From positions 1 through 48,889 of the IMG/VR virus record IMGVR_UViG_3300035156_000045: a stretch of DNA of 48,889 nucleotides; one strand, written 5' to 3'. This DNA is from a virus. The translations under genes and the position numbers were made by a program. Below, one piece after another: positions 37,240 to 45,741 of the stretch. A model generated the notes under the pieces. That model did no database searches and was not told the DNA's origin. It worked only from the letters and a program-made list of their open reading frames with translations. The stretch's first letter is position 1; each line of letters opens with the position of its first letter.

Positions 37240-39617
37240 CAGTAAAATGGGAATGTATCCCCGAAGAGTTAAAGTGGAATGCTCAATGGCTGTTGGCTGG
37301 CCCTAATGAGAAGGGCGAACTTAAGGTGCCGTGCAGCGTGCGCGATGGGCGCTTGGTTGCAGGTAGCAGCACCAACGCTGCGACATGGTTGGACTTCGAA
37401 GACGCGTGCGAGTATGCTGCCATCTACGGCTATGGCATCGGTTACGTTATTAGCGCCGAAGACGCTTACTCGTGCATTGACTTAGACGTTAAGAACCAGA
37501 CCAACGAAGCCGACCCGGCCAAGTGGACTTCGCAAGCGCACGTCGATAACTTCTGGCGCATTGTGCAGTTGTTCGAGTCCTATACCGAGCGTAGCCGGGG
37601 TATGCAGGGCTTGCACGTTTGGGTGCGGGGTAAGATTGGTGCTGGGTGCAAGCATGGCGGCGTTGAGGTGTACAGCCAAGAGCGCTTCATTGTGTGCACT
37701 GGCGACATTATCCTTAGCCATGCTATCGAGTACCGCCAGGAACAGTTAGAAAGCCTTGTTGCTGAGATTCGCTTGCGGCAGGGTGCGGGCGACCATGGCG
37801 CACAGTTGGACCTTGTAGAGCTTGAGGAAGCCGAGGCCGACGAGGTGATTGTAGAGCGCGCTATGAACGCCGGTAACGCTGGCAAGTTCAACGCCCTGTG
37901 CATAGCCACAGCCGACAGTGCACCCAAGGCCCTCGACGGCAGCTATACCCAGTTGGGTTACAAGTCGCAGTCCGAAGCCGACCTTGCGCTTATGTCTATG
38001 TTCACCTTCTACAGCAAGTCCAACGAACAATGCCGCCGCCTGTTTCGTATGTCTAACCTCGCCAAGCGGGCTAAGACTATGCAGGACGACCGCTACATTA
38101 ACTTGACGTTGAAGTTGGTACGCACGCGGCAAAGCAAGGAGGCTGCGAGCGAAGAACAGACACGGGCTATGGCTGCATCGCTTATACAGGAACTGCAAAG
38201 CGCACAAACCGCGCCCCAGCAGGCCCAGGGCACCCAGGCGGCACCGGGTGCAGGCGTGCCGCTACCACCTGCGGACGGCATACAATGGCCGCCTGGGCTG
38301 GCTGGTGCGATTGCATGGCACATATACCAGTCTGCACCGCGCCCGGTTAAGGAGGTTGCTATTGTGTCTGCAATGGGACTGTTGGCGGGTATTTGTGGTA
38401 AGGCGTACCAGATCCCGCAGTCGGGCCTTAACATGTACATCGTGCTAGTAGCGAGGTCCGCTATCGGTAAGGAGGCCATGCACAGTGGTATCGGTAGCAT
38501 ACTGGCTGAGCTGCGCGAGTCCTGCCCACCTGTGCAGCGGTTTGTGGACTTTGCCGACTTTGCGTCTGGCCCTGCTTTGCAAAAGGCATGCGCTGCCAAT
38601 AGTTCTTTTGTGAATGTTGCTGGCGAGTTTGGTAAGAAGCTGGAGCGCTTGTCCCGCGACGATGGCCGCGACGCTGCTATGCAAAGCCTGCGCACTGTGA
38701 TGACAAACCTGTACCAGAAGTCCGGGCCAACGTCTGTTGTCGGCGGGCTTACGTACAGCAACAAGGAACAGAACGTGGCGTCGGTTAGCGGCGTTGCGTA
38801 TAGTATGATTGGCGAGACTACACCGGGCACGTTTTATGACAGCCTTACCAACACCATGATGGAAGACGGGTTTCTGTCTCGCTTTACTATCATCGAGTAC
38901 AACGGTGACAGGCCGCCGCTTAACGAGTCGCCGCTCAAGCGCATGGACCCAGGCTTAGCCAACGCGCTGCATTGCCTTGTGGTGCAGTCTATTACGCTTA
39001 CGGACCGTACGCAAACCACCAACGTTACCATGGACCAGGAGGCAAGTCGTATGTCCTGGGAGTTTAACTTGGAGTGCGATAACCACATACGTTCGGCAGG
39101 CGACGACGAGTCGCAGCGGCAAATGTGGAACCGGGCACACTTAAAGGTGTTGCGTATTAGTGCCCTGCTGGCTGTGGCAGACAACCATTTGGTGCCCGTA
39201 GTGTACCCCTCGCATGTTGCCTGGGCGCTGGACGTTGTTAAGCGCGACATAGCTATGTTCCAACGGCGGTTAGCCGACGGCGACATTGGCAGTGGCGACG
39301 CTGTGCGCGACGCTAAGCTGTTAGCCATTTTCAAGGACTACATGCAGAAGGGCGTACCGCCTGGGTATGGCGTGCCGGAGGCTATGCAGAAGGCTGCCAT
39401 CATACCGCGTAAGGTCTTGCAGATGCGCTGTGCTCGTGTAACTGCGTTTGCAAAGCACCACCTGGGCGCTAACAATGCCATGGACAGCACGTTGCGCAGC
39501 CTTGTCGATAGCGGCTATTGCGTTGAGGTCGACAAGACTAAGCTTAGCGCCGAGTACGCATACCATGGCAAGTGCTACCGGATTATCGGGCTGGCAGGAA
39601 CGTCTAAGAATTCTTAA
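37236..39617 (+). CDS. Primase-polymerase plus DUF3987 helicase-like protein
   Basis: A 793-residue replication protein. The ATG at 37236 overlaps the previous stop; an in-frame ATG 4 codons earlier is less well placed. Residues 1-160 show archaeo-eukaryotic primase motifs: CIDLDVK (Asp82 and Asp84), SRGMQGLHVW (His127) and VEVYSQERFIVCTGD. After a Gln/Ala-rich linker (about 320-345), residues about 355-640 match the DUF3987 ATPase-like family (LLAGICGKAYQIPQSGLN, then FVNVAGEFGKKLERL). The P-loop-like site ARSAIGKEA has Glu rather than Ser/Thr after Lys. It would prime and perhaps unwind phage DNA. Confidence 0.85.
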   Translation: MTVKWECIPEELKWNAQWLLAGPNEKGELKVPCSVRDGRLVAGSSTNAATWLDFEDACEYAAIYGYGIGYVISAEDAYSCIDLDVKNQTNEADPAKWTSQAHVDNFWRIVQLFESYTERSRGMQGLHVWVRGKIGAGCKHGGVEVYSQERFIVCTGDIILSHAIEYRQEQLESLVAEIRLRQGAGDHGAQLDLVELEEAEADEVIVERAMNAGNAGKFNALCIATADSAPKALDGSYTQLGYKSQSEADLALMSMFTFYSKSNEQCRRLFRMSNLAKRAKTMQDDRYINLTLKLVRTRQSKEAASEEQTRAMAASLIQELQSAQTAPQQAQGTQAAPGAGVPLPPADGIQWPPGLAGAIAWHIYQSAPRPVKEVAIVSAMGLLAGICGKAYQIPQSGLNMYIVLVARSAIGKEAMHSGIGSILAELRESCPPVQRFVDFADFASGPALQKACAANSSFVNVAGEFGKKLERLSRDDGRDAAMQSLRTVMTNLYQKSGPTSVVGGLTYSNKEQNVASVSGVAYSMIGETTPGTFYDSLTNTMMEDGFLSRFTIIEYNGDRPPLNESPLKRMDPGLANALHCLVVQSITLTDRTQTTNVTMDQEASRMSWEFNLECDNHIRSAGDDESQRQMWNRAHLKVLRISALLAVADNHLVPVVYPSHVAWALDVVKRDIAMFQRRLADGDIGSGDAVRDAKLLAIFKDYMQKGVPPGYGVPEAMQKAAIIPRKVLQMRCARVTAFAKHHLGANNAMDSTLRSLVDSGYCVEVDKTKLSAEYAYHGKCYRIIGLAGTSKNS

Positions 39618-39626
39618 TAAAATCAG

Positions 39627-39667
39627 TACCTTAGTTGCTTGTACTGATACAGCCGCTAAGGTATATT
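39627..39667 (+). promoter_or_regulatory. Internal rightward promoter with nested inverted repeats
   Basis: TTGTAC (39639-39644), 17-bp spacer, TATATT (39662-39667). TACCTTAG (39627-39634) with CTAAGGTA (39656-39663), and CAGTAC (39624-39629) with GTACTG (39641-39646), are inverted repeats spanning the promoter. It is placed 45 bp before the MazG-like gene. Confidence 0.65.
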
Positions 39668-39711
39668 AACGGTGTGCAAGTTGCACTTAACCGCAAACCC
39701 AGGAGTCACAG

Positions 39712-40401
39712 ATGTTCGTACCTAACGCAGAACAAGCAACAATCGAAGCACCGCGCCAAGTGCGCCCGTTCGACCAGATGGTCGCCATTCTGTTCAAGCA
39801 CATGGGCAGCCCTGCGGCAAGCCTGATGCACGCGTCGGTTGGCATTTCCGGCGAGGCTGGCGAACTGGTGCTGGCTGTTGCTACGCAGGATCGCACGAAC
39901 ATCATCGAAGAGCTCGGCGATGCGCGCTTTTACGTGCAGGCCGTGCTGAACATGTACGGCTGGGACTTGGAAGCGTTTTCGCCAGAAGACTACAAGGCCG
40001 CAGACAACATGATTGTCGCCGCGCCAGTACCGGGCACCTTGCCGTCGTTTATTATGGCAGTGTCGTTCCAGGTTGTTGCAGCCGACGTGCTGGACATCGT
40101 TAAAAAGCAATGGGTCTACAACAAGCCGCTGGACGAAGCCGCGCTGTTCGACGCCCTGGGTAAGCTGGTGTCGCTGTATCGCGGCCTGCTAATGCTGTTG
40201 TCGATTACCGAAGACACGGTGCAAGACCACAACCGCGCCAAGCTGGCAAAGCGCTACCCCGACGGCGTGTACAGCGACGCCGACGCTGTTGCCCGTGCTG
40301 ACAAGACCGAGCCTGTGCTGTTGCCTGCCGAGCCTGCCACGATGAGCAACCCAGCTATCGAAGGCAACCCGCCGTTTATTTTCACGAACAACGCCGCGTA
40401 A
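39712..40401 (+). CDS. MazG-like nucleotide pyrophosphohydrolase
   Basis: A 229-residue protein. Residues about 38-75 (HASVGISGEAGELVLAV, then NIIEELGDARFYVQAVL) carry the MazG metal-binding E-xx-E and E-xx-D positions. The end of the enzyme domain (HNRAKLAKRYPDGVYSDADA, about 185-205) is also typical, but a segment of roughly 60-80 residues separates the halves, including a second helical pair (LFDALGKLVSLYRGLLMLLS). The last 30 residues are disordered. It would hydrolyse dNTP or (p)ppGpp-like nucleotides to adjust pools. The CCCAGGAGTCACAG leader gives a good ribosome site. Confidence 0.8.
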   Translation: MFVPNAEQATIEAPRQVRPFDQMVAILFKHMGSPAASLMHASVGISGEAGELVLAVATQDRTNIIEELGDARFYVQAVLNMYGWDLEAFSPEDYKAADNMIVAAPVPGTLPSFIMAVSFQVVAADVLDIVKKQWVYNKPLDEAALFDALGKLVSLYRGLLMLLSITEDTVQDHNRAKLAKRYPDGVYSDADAVARADKTEPVLLPAEPATMSNPAIEGNPPFIFTNNAA

Positions 40402-40404
40402 GCC

Positions 40405-40821
40405 ATGGTTGCCGTCCCTGAAAACGCGGTCACCGAAAAGGATATTGCCGACTGGTATATCCTAGTGGACCGTATGAAGAAAGACAAGGCGTCGGAAATG
40501 CTGCTGCGGACTAAAATCTTCAAGCACGCATTCCCGGCACCTACGGAGGGCACCAACACTGCGCCCTTTACCAACGGCTTTGTGTTCAAAGGCACGTACA
40601 AGCTTACCCGTGACATCGACGAAGCTGTCTTTGCCACCATGGCACCGCAGTTCTTTGAAGCTGGTATTAACCCTAACAAGTTGATACGCCATAAACCGGA
40701 GCTGGCTGTTACCGAGTACCGCAAGCTGACAGCCGAGCAACAGAAGCTGGTCGACCAAGCGTTAGTTATCAAGCCGGGTGCGCCTAGCCTGGAGATTGTC
40801 AAGCCCGCCAGCAAAGGCTGA
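40405..40821 (+). CDS. Conserved phage hypothetical protein in replication arm
   Basis: A 138-residue protein. It has a helical start (VTEKDIADWYILVDRMKKDK), a central TNGFVFKGTYKLTRDIDEAV and a late VTEYRKLTAEQQKLVDQALV. Proteins with this layout occur next to phage ssDNA-binding, recombination or RNase H genes without a proven function. It starts 4 nt after the MazG-like gene. No catalytic motif or membrane segment. Confidence 0.6.
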   Translation: MVAVPENAVTEKDIADWYILVDRMKKDKASEMLLRTKIFKHAFPAPTEGTNTAPFTNGFVFKGTYKLTRDIDEAVFATMAPQFFEAGINPNKLIRHKPELAVTEYRKLTAEQQKLVDQALVIKPGAPSLEIVKPASKG

Positions 40822-40822
40822 T

Positions 40823-41344
40823 ATGTGGGTGACCATTATTGCCGACGCGTCGTACTGCCCGGACACCCAGGCCGCAGGCTATGGGTTCTGGATAGCAAGC
40901 GACCGAGGCAAGCGCGGCGGGCATGGCGGCATAAAGGAGCGTGTGGTCAATAGCATTGCTGCCGAAATGATGGCGTTGGTGAACGGGCTGTACATGGCCT
41001 GTCGGTACGGCTTGGCAGACCAGGGCGACACGGTGTTGCTGCAAACGGACTGCCAAGCTGCAATAGATGCGTTCACGCACAAACGTGCTCGCATTACGCA
41101 CGAAGAAACAGACTTGGTGTCGTACCTGGAAACGCTGGCAAAAGACCTCCAGCTAACCGTTATGTTTAAACACGTAAAAGGTCATACAAGCGGGGGAACC
41201 CCTCGCTTATTCATAAACAACAAATGTGACGAGTTAGCTCGTGACGCAATGCGCAAGATGCGCGGCCAATTTAGGAGCAATACAAATGAAACAGAAACAC
41301 TTGCTGTCCCTGCTGCAACAAGGAATGACCACAGTACAGGTTGA
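40823..41344 (+). CDS. Ribonuclease H-like protein
   Basis: A 173-residue protein with all four catalytic acidic residues of RNase HI: Asp8 (IADASYCP), Glu48 (SIAAEMMAL), Asp76 (LLQTDCQAAID) and Asp136 (NNKCDELARDAM), plus the HVKGHTSGG loop (117-125) before the last one. The length matches RNase HI with a short extra C-terminus. The ATG at 40823 lies just after the previous stop. It would remove RNA primers or R-loops during replication. Its last 59 nt overlap the next gene in another frame. Confidence 0.88.
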   Translation: MWVTIIADASYCPDTQAAGYGFWIASDRGKRGGHGGIKERVVNSIAAEMMALVNGLYMACRYGLADQGDTVLLQTDCQAAIDAFTHKRARITHEETDLVSYLETLAKDLQLTVMFKHVKGHTSGGTPRLFINNKCDELARDAMRKMRGQFRSNTNETETLAVPAATRNDHSTG

Positions 41345-41924
41345 GTTCTTGCAGGGCCGCCCAGGCGGCGCTCCTGCACCATTGCAGCCAATGCCTGCCC
41401 AACCTCCCCGCAACGACGTGCCATGGTCGCAGCATACGTCGCGCACGCCGCAGCCCTGGGACACCCCTACGCCACCGGCCAAGGTGTACACCTACAAGGC
41501 CCCGATTGGCCTGCTGGCGGACGGCGATATCGTTGTGGTGCAAGACGATAAAAGCCCGTACGGCTTGGCCCTGGGCCGTGTGCACCATGTGGACAGTGTG
41601 GCACGTATCGACGTCGATGCAGACTTCGACTACAAATGGGTTGTGAGCAAGGTCGACACTACCGCCTACGCCAAGCGTGTGCAGGAAGAGCGCGCGTTTG
41701 CAGACACCATGCAGGCAGTGGAAGCTACCCGCCAGCGCGAGCAACTGGTTCGCACCATGACCGAGCATCTGCCACAAGGCACCGAGGCACGCGCCCAGTT
41801 CGACGCAGCCCTGGCGCAGTTTGCGGCACCCAGCATTGCAGCGCCAGCAAGCGATGCGCAGGACTTGGAAGCCGGTGAGCTGGCACGTCAGGGCGGCTTT
41901 GTAGGCGGCATGCAATGCAAGTAA
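41286..41924 (+). CDS. Hypothetical protein with Pro-rich N-terminus
   Basis: A 212-residue protein. The ATG at 41286 has an AGGAG site and lies inside the RNase H gene end (59-nt overlap). Residues 20-70 are Pro/Gln-rich (PLQPMPAQPPRNDVPWSQHT) and likely disordered. Residues about 68-120 form a beta-type module (GLLADGDIVVVQDDKSPYGL, then HHVDSVARIDVDADFDYKWV). Residues about 125-190 are helical. It ends with a 10-nt overlap into thyX. Not recognised. Confidence 0.6.
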   Translation: MKQKHLLSLLQQGMTTVQVEFLQGRPGGAPAPLQPMPAQPPRNDVPWSQHTSRTPQPWDTPTPPAKVYTYKAPIGLLADGDIVVVQDDKSPYGLALGRVHHVDSVARIDVDADFDYKWVVSKVDTTAYAKRVQEERAFADTMQAVEATRQREQLVRTMTEHLPQGTEARAQFDAALAQFAAPSIAAPASDAQDLEAGELARQGGFVGGMQCK

Positions 41925-42676
41925 CCTACTCGCCCAACTACAAGCGGGTCCTGGACCACGGCTTCGTAATCCTGCGTAACATTGCAGGACCTACGCGCCG
42001 CCCGGAACAGGAGTTTGACGCCCACGATACCGACCCTGCTAACGCAGCCCGTATGTCGTTTAACATGACCGACGTGGGCGTCATTACGCTGGCCGACGGC
42101 AGCACCCGCCCGCGCACCGAAGACGACGACATGAAACTGTCCGAGTACCTCATTAAGAACTGGCATAACACGCCGTTCGAGATGGTGGAAGTCTGGCTGG
42201 AAATGAAGCTGCCGATTTTCGTTGCGCGCCAGTTCGTGCGCCACCGTACCGCAGGCATTAACGAAGTGTCTGGCCGCTACGTCACCTTGCCCGCCGAATG
42301 GTACATCCCCGAAACTGTTGGCGGTAAAGCGGCCAACAAGAAGCAGGGGCAGGAAGATAACCTGGGCGAAGAAGAGCAAGCTCAATTTAAGCACTTCCTA
42401 AGCTTGCACTGTCAAGAAGGTTACGACATGTACCTGAGCGCAATAGAGCGCGGTGTAGCGCCCGAGCATGCACGCCTGTTCTTGTCGCTGAACCATTACA
42501 CCCATTGGTTGTATAAGATGGACCTGCACAACCTGTTCAACTTTATGCGCCTGCGCGACCACAGCCATGCACAGATTGAAGCGCAGTTGTACGCCCAGGC
42601 TGTTGTCGAACTGTTGGACCGGGTTATGCCGCGTTCGATGGCCCTTTATCGTAAGTACCGCAAGGAGCAAGCATGA
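41915..42676 (+). CDS. thyX: FAD-dependent thymidylate synthase ThyX
   Basis: A 253-residue enzyme that makes dTMP from dUMP using methylene-tetrahydrofolate, NADPH and FAD. The ThyX signature RHR-x7-S is at residues 109-119 (RHRTAGINEVS), followed by GRYV. ARQFVRHRTAG and SLNHYTHWLYKMDLHNLFNF (about 190-209) further fit the family. An insertion of about 20 residues near NKKQGQEDNLGEEEQAQF is common in phage forms. Carrying its own ThyX supports high thymidine demand or a host lacking ample dTMP synthesis. Confidence 0.95.
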   Translation: MQVTYSPNYKRVLDHGFVILRNIAGPTRRPEQEFDAHDTDPANAARMSFNMTDVGVITLADGSTRPRTEDDDMKLSEYLIKNWHNTPFEMVEVWLEMKLPIFVARQFVRHRTAGINEVSGRYVTLPAEWYIPETVGGKAANKKQGQEDNLGEEEQAQFKHFLSLHCQEGYDMYLSAIERGVAPEHARLFLSLNHYTHWLYKMDLHNLFNFMRLRDHSHAQIEAQLYAQAVVELLDRVMPRSMALYRKYRKEQA

Positions 42677-42858
42677 GCACCAATCAGTTAAAGCATAAGG
42701 TGCAGGTACAGCGTACAATTTTGTACCCCAAGCGTATTGTTGTCATTATCCAGCACGCGCTTCGCCTGCCCTTTCACGACGCCCTTGTAATGGAGCGCCG
42801 CATTGTGAAGGGCGGCGGCACCGTTTCTAACAACTACGCCCTGAAAGCGAGCCGTTAA
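42673..42858 (+). CDS. Small basic hypothetical protein
   Basis: A 61-residue protein (MSTNQLKHKVQVQRTILYPK, then RIVVIIQHALRLPFHDALVM), basic, with one hydrophobic beta segment and a helix. It is coupled to thyX by a 4-nt overlap and ends directly before the ligase ATG. Function unknown. Confidence 0.55.
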   Translation: MSTNQLKHKVQVQRTILYPKRIVVIIQHALRLPFHDALVMERRIVKGGGTVSNNYALKASR

Positions 42859-43779
42859 ATGAAAGCCATGCTTGCCAGCGATTACAACGAAGCGAAGCTT
42901 GTCTTCCCGTTGGGATTGCAACCTAAGATCGACGGCGTACGCGGCCTGACCCCAGGCGGTAAGCTGTTGGCCCGCAGCGGCAAGAAGCACGCCAACCGCT
43001 TTACGACGGCGTTCTTTAGTGTGCCCGAGTACGAAAACATGGACGGCGAAATGGCCGCTGCCGACGAGCGCGACCCGCGCCTGTGCACTATCACCAGCAG
43101 CGCATTGCGCCGCATAGACGGTTCGCCGTTTGTGCTGTGGCATGTGTTCGACCTGCTTACCGCAGAAACAATGGACCTGCCGTACGTGGACCGTTACCTG
43201 CACCTGACAAACCATGTAGCACGCTTGCAGCAAGAATACGGCGTTGCGGGGCACTGCCGCGTTGTGCCGATGGTTGTGGTTAATACCCTGGCCGAGTTGC
43301 AAGCCCAGCACGCTAAGTGGGAAGCCGAGGGTTACGAAGGTACTATCATTCGTAGCCTGACAGCTAAGCACAAGCAGGGCCGCAGTACGGTTAAAGAAGG
43401 CGGGCTGTTGCGCATTAAAGACTTCGTGGAAGAGGAAGCCCGCGTCGTTGGTATTACCGAGGGGCAGCGCAACGGCAACGAAGCCCAGGTGAACGAACGC
43501 GGGTTGCAGTTCCGTAGCGGGCACCAGGAAAACATGGTGCCTAACGCCCAGGTCGGAAGCATGCAGTGCGAGATGTTGGTCGACAGCGCATTGTTTAAGG
43601 CGGGGCAGCTTGTTAATGTGTCGCCGGGTAAGATGACCACAGACGAGGCGCTGCATTACTTCGCCCACCAAGGCGAGTTAATCGGGCAGGTAATTAAGTT
43701 TAAGCACTTCCCCAAAGGTGTTAAAGACCAGCCGCGCTTCCCGACCTTCGTCTGCATCCGTAGCCCCGAAGATATGTAA
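42859..43779 (+). CDS. ATP-dependent DNA ligase
   Basis: A 306-residue enzyme. The motif I lysine is Lys23 in QPKIDGVRG; motif III-like ENMDGEMAAA follows near residue 60, motif IIIa-like VLWHVFDLL near 92, motif IV EGYEGTIIRS near 157, and motif V GGLLRIKDF near 178. The C-terminal part (about 185-300) has the beta-barrel OB-fold pattern (FVEEEARVVGITEGQ, then KAGQLVNVSPGKMTTDEA). The size is that of minimal phage ligases. It would seal nicks left by primer removal and repair. Confidence 0.92.
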   Translation: MKAMLASDYNEAKLVFPLGLQPKIDGVRGLTPGGKLLARSGKKHANRFTTAFFSVPEYENMDGEMAAADERDPRLCTITSSALRRIDGSPFVLWHVFDLLTAETMDLPYVDRYLHLTNHVARLQQEYGVAGHCRVVPMVVVNTLAELQAQHAKWEAEGYEGTIIRSLTAKHKQGRSTVKEGGLLRIKDFVEEEARVVGITEGQRNGNEAQVNERGLQFRSGHQENMVPNAQVGSMQCEMLVDSALFKAGQLVNVSPGKMTTDEALHYFAHQGELIGQVIKFKHFPKGVKDQPRFPTFVCIRSPEDM

Positions 43780-43786
43780 TACGGTC

Positions 43787-43807
43787 GCCGCACCCGTGTT
43801 GTGCGGC
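43787..43807 (+). promoter_or_regulatory. Intergenic hairpin between ligase and Sak4-like genes
   Basis: GCCGCAC (43787-43793) and GTGCGGC (43801-43807) form a perfect 7-bp stem with a 7-nt loop. No U-tract follows. It lies 19 nt upstream of the TTG start of the next gene and may tune translation. Confidence 0.45.
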
Positions 43808-43826
43808 ATAACAAGTAGAGGTTAAT

Positions 43827-44552
43827 TTGAGCCTTCAATTTACAACCGTGGACCAGTCCACCGGAAGCAGCGGCGCTAAAGTGCTGGTGTACGGTGCGGC
43901 GGGTATGGGTAAAACAGTGCTGCTGTCTACCATGCCCGCCCCCGTTATCATCAGCGCCGAGTCTGGCCTGTTGTCGCTGCGCCGCGCCAACCTGGAGCGC
44001 TTGCACGGTGTCAACAACCCGACCATTTGCTACAACGCACCTGTGATTGTTATTAACACGGTGCAGGACTTGACGGACGCTTACGCCTGGGCCACCCAGT
44101 CCGCAGAAGCGCGCCAGTTTCAAAGCGTGGGCATTGACAGCATTTCGGAAATTGCCGAAGTGGTGCTTACCAACGCCAAGAAAACAGTCAAGGACATGCG
44201 GCAGGCGTACGGCGAGCTTATCGAGCAAATGGAACGTACGATTCGTATGTTCCGCGACCTCAACGGTAAGAACGTTTGCATGCTTGCAAAGATGGAACCG
44301 ATGAAAGACGAGCTTACCGGCGTGGTCAAGTATGTGCCGTCCATGCCGGGTGCTAAACTGGCTGTAAAGCTGCCTTATTTCTTTGACGAGGTATTCCGCC
44401 TCGGGGTGAACAAGACGCAGGACGGTCAGTCGTACCGCTACTTGCAAACCCAACCGGATATGCAATATGAAGCCAAGGATCGCTCGGGTGCCTTAGCTGC
44501 CATTGAACCACCAAACCTGACACAACTTTTTACTAAAATTCTTGGAGCATAA
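43827..44552 (+). CDS. RecA-fold ATPase, Sak4-like recombination protein
   Basis: A 241-residue P-loop ATPase. Walker A GAAGMGKT is at residues 23-30; SVGIDSISEIAEVVL (about 100-114) is the Walker B-like strand with Asp and Ser. The layout matches the AAA_24 / Sak4 family, single-strand annealing partners of an SSB. The next gene is a DUF669-type ssDNA-binding protein, the usual companion. The start codon is TTG with AGAGG upstream; no closer ATG is available. It would promote annealing and recombination of phage DNA. Confidence 0.82.
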   Translation: MSLQFTTVDQSTGSSGAKVLVYGAAGMGKTVLLSTMPAPVIISAESGLLSLRRANLERLHGVNNPTICYNAPVIVINTVQDLTDAYAWATQSAEARQFQSVGIDSISEIAEVVLTNAKKTVKDMRQAYGELIEQMERTIRMFRDLNGKNVCMLAKMEPMKDELTGVVKYVPSMPGAKLAVKLPYFFDEVFRLGVNKTQDGQSYRYLQTQPDMQYEAKDRSGALAAIEPPNLTQLFTKILGA

Positions 44553-44555
44553 ATC

Positions 44556-45449
44556 ATGGCAGCATTGACATTTGACGCACGTACCGTAGCACCCGATACC
44601 GGCTCCGCCGACGCCTTGCCTGCTGGCTGGTATAACGTAATGATGGACGAGTCGGAAATGAAGCCTACCAAGGCCGACGCCTCCGGCAATACCGGCGCAT
44701 ACCTGAAGTGCCGTTACGCTGTAATGGATGGGCAGTACGCAGGTCGTAAGATTTACGCCAACCTCAACCTGCGCAACGCAAACCCGATTGCCCAGGAAAT
44801 CGCCTACAAGCAATTGTCGGCCATCTGCCATGCAGTCAACGTACTGAACATGCAGGACACCCAGGAACTGCACGGCAAGCCGCTGAAGATTAAAGTCAAG
44901 ATGCGCAAGGCAACCGACGAGTACGAAGCAAGCAACGACATTGGCGCGTACAAGAACATCAACGACACCAGCGTCGGCGCGTCGGCAGCCGCAGGTGCAA
45001 GCGCACCGCCAGCCGGTTTCGGCGCACCAGCGGGCATGCCTGCTGGCTTCGCTCCTGCGCAAAACTTCCCAGCACCACAGCAACCGCCGCAACAGCAGTT
45101 TCAGGCACCACAGCAACAGTTCCAGGCACCGCCGCAGCAGTTTGCACCACCTGCCCAGCAACAGCAGCAACAGCAGTTCCAGCAGCCACAGCAGGCCCCA
45201 GCAGGCGGCGCACCGCAGTGGCAGGCACCGGCAGCGGCCCAACCCTGGGACGGCCAACAGCAGCCGCAGCAACAGCCACAGGCCCAGCCGCAACAGCAGC
45301 AGTTCCAGCCTCAGCAGCAAGCGCCTCAGCAGCAGTTCCAACAGCCTGCCCCGCAGCAACAGTTCGCGCCACAGCAACAGCAGGCACCGGCCCAACAGCC
45401 GCAGAACTTCGGCGCAGCAGTACCACCATGGCAGCAGCCGCAACAGTAA
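44556..45449 (+). CDS. DUF669-type ssDNA-binding protein with Gln-rich tail
   Basis: A 297-residue protein. Residues 1-140 match phage DUF669 proteins, an OB-type ssDNA-binding family (LPAGWYNVMMDESEMKPTKA, then GAYLKCRYAVMDGQYAGRKI and HGKPLKIKVKMRK). Residues about 165-297 are almost only Gln, Pro, Ala and Phe, in PQQQFQAP-like repeats, ending GAAVPPWQQPQQ. Such a tail is disordered and much longer than usual for this family. It starts 3 nt after the Sak4-like gene, so the two are coupled. A terminator follows. Confidence 0.8.
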   Translation: MAALTFDARTVAPDTGSADALPAGWYNVMMDESEMKPTKADASGNTGAYLKCRYAVMDGQYAGRKIYANLNLRNANPIAQEIAYKQLSAICHAVNVLNMQDTQELHGKPLKIKVKMRKATDEYEASNDIGAYKNINDTSVGASAAAGASAPPAGFGAPAGMPAGFAPAQNFPAPQQPPQQQFQAPQQQFQAPPQQFAPPAQQQQQQQFQQPQQAPAGGAPQWQAPAAAQPWDGQQQPQQQPQAQPQQQQFQPQQQAPQQQFQQPAPQQQFAPQQQQAPAQQPQNFGAAVPPWQQPQQ

Positions 45450-45467
45450 GCTTCTAACGTGAACAAT

Positions 45468-45495
45468 AAAACCCGCAGCAATGCGGGTTTTATTT
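45468..45495 (+). terminator. Rho-independent terminator after ssDNA-binding gene
   Basis: AAAACCCGCA (45468-45477) pairs with TGCGGGTTTT (45482-45491) around a GCAA loop, followed by ATTT. It lies about 20 nt past the stop of the ssDNA-binding gene and should end or reduce rightward transcripts. The A-tract on the other side would allow some reverse action. Confidence 0.88.
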
Positions 45496-45505
45496 GGAGA
45501 GAATT

Positions 45506-45736
45506 ATGGCAGACGAAGTTGAAGCAAGTGAAGAAAAAGCGGCGCTACTGTTGCAGGCCAAGGTAAATTCCTTGAGTGCCGAAGTAGCAAAGGATAATGT
45601 ACCGTTCATAGAAGGCGATTGCGAGGTCTGCGGTAACGACTCGAAACGTCTTGTGAGCGTTGAGCACCCTAAGGATGGCGCAGTATGGTCTTGCGCACCG
45701 TGCAGGGACAAGTTTAAACTTCCAGTTAGAAGGTAG
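45506..45736 (+). CDS. Small zinc-finger-like protein
   Basis: A 76-residue protein. The ATG at 45506 has GGAGAG upstream. Residues 1-35 are helical and acidic (MADEVEASEEKAALLLQAKV); residues about 39-66 carry CEVCG and CAPC, a likely single zinc site, with VEHPKDGAVWS between. It lies right after a terminator, so it may have its own regulation. Not recognised. Confidence 0.65.
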   Translation: MADEVEASEEKAALLLQAKVNSLSAEVAKDNVPFIEGDCEVCGNDSKRLVSVEHPKDGAVWSCAPCRDKFKLPVRR

Positions 45737-45741
45737 ACAAT

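Noticed and set aside
43787-43807. Hairpin after the ligase gene as a terminator
   Set aside because: The 7-bp stem is perfect but is followed by ATAACAAG with no U-tract, so termination is unsupported.
45050-45440. CAG/CAR repeat tract as a simple microsatellite
   Set aside because: The tract is interrupted, in frame and mixed with Pro and Phe codons, so it is better described as the coding sequence of a Gln-rich tail.
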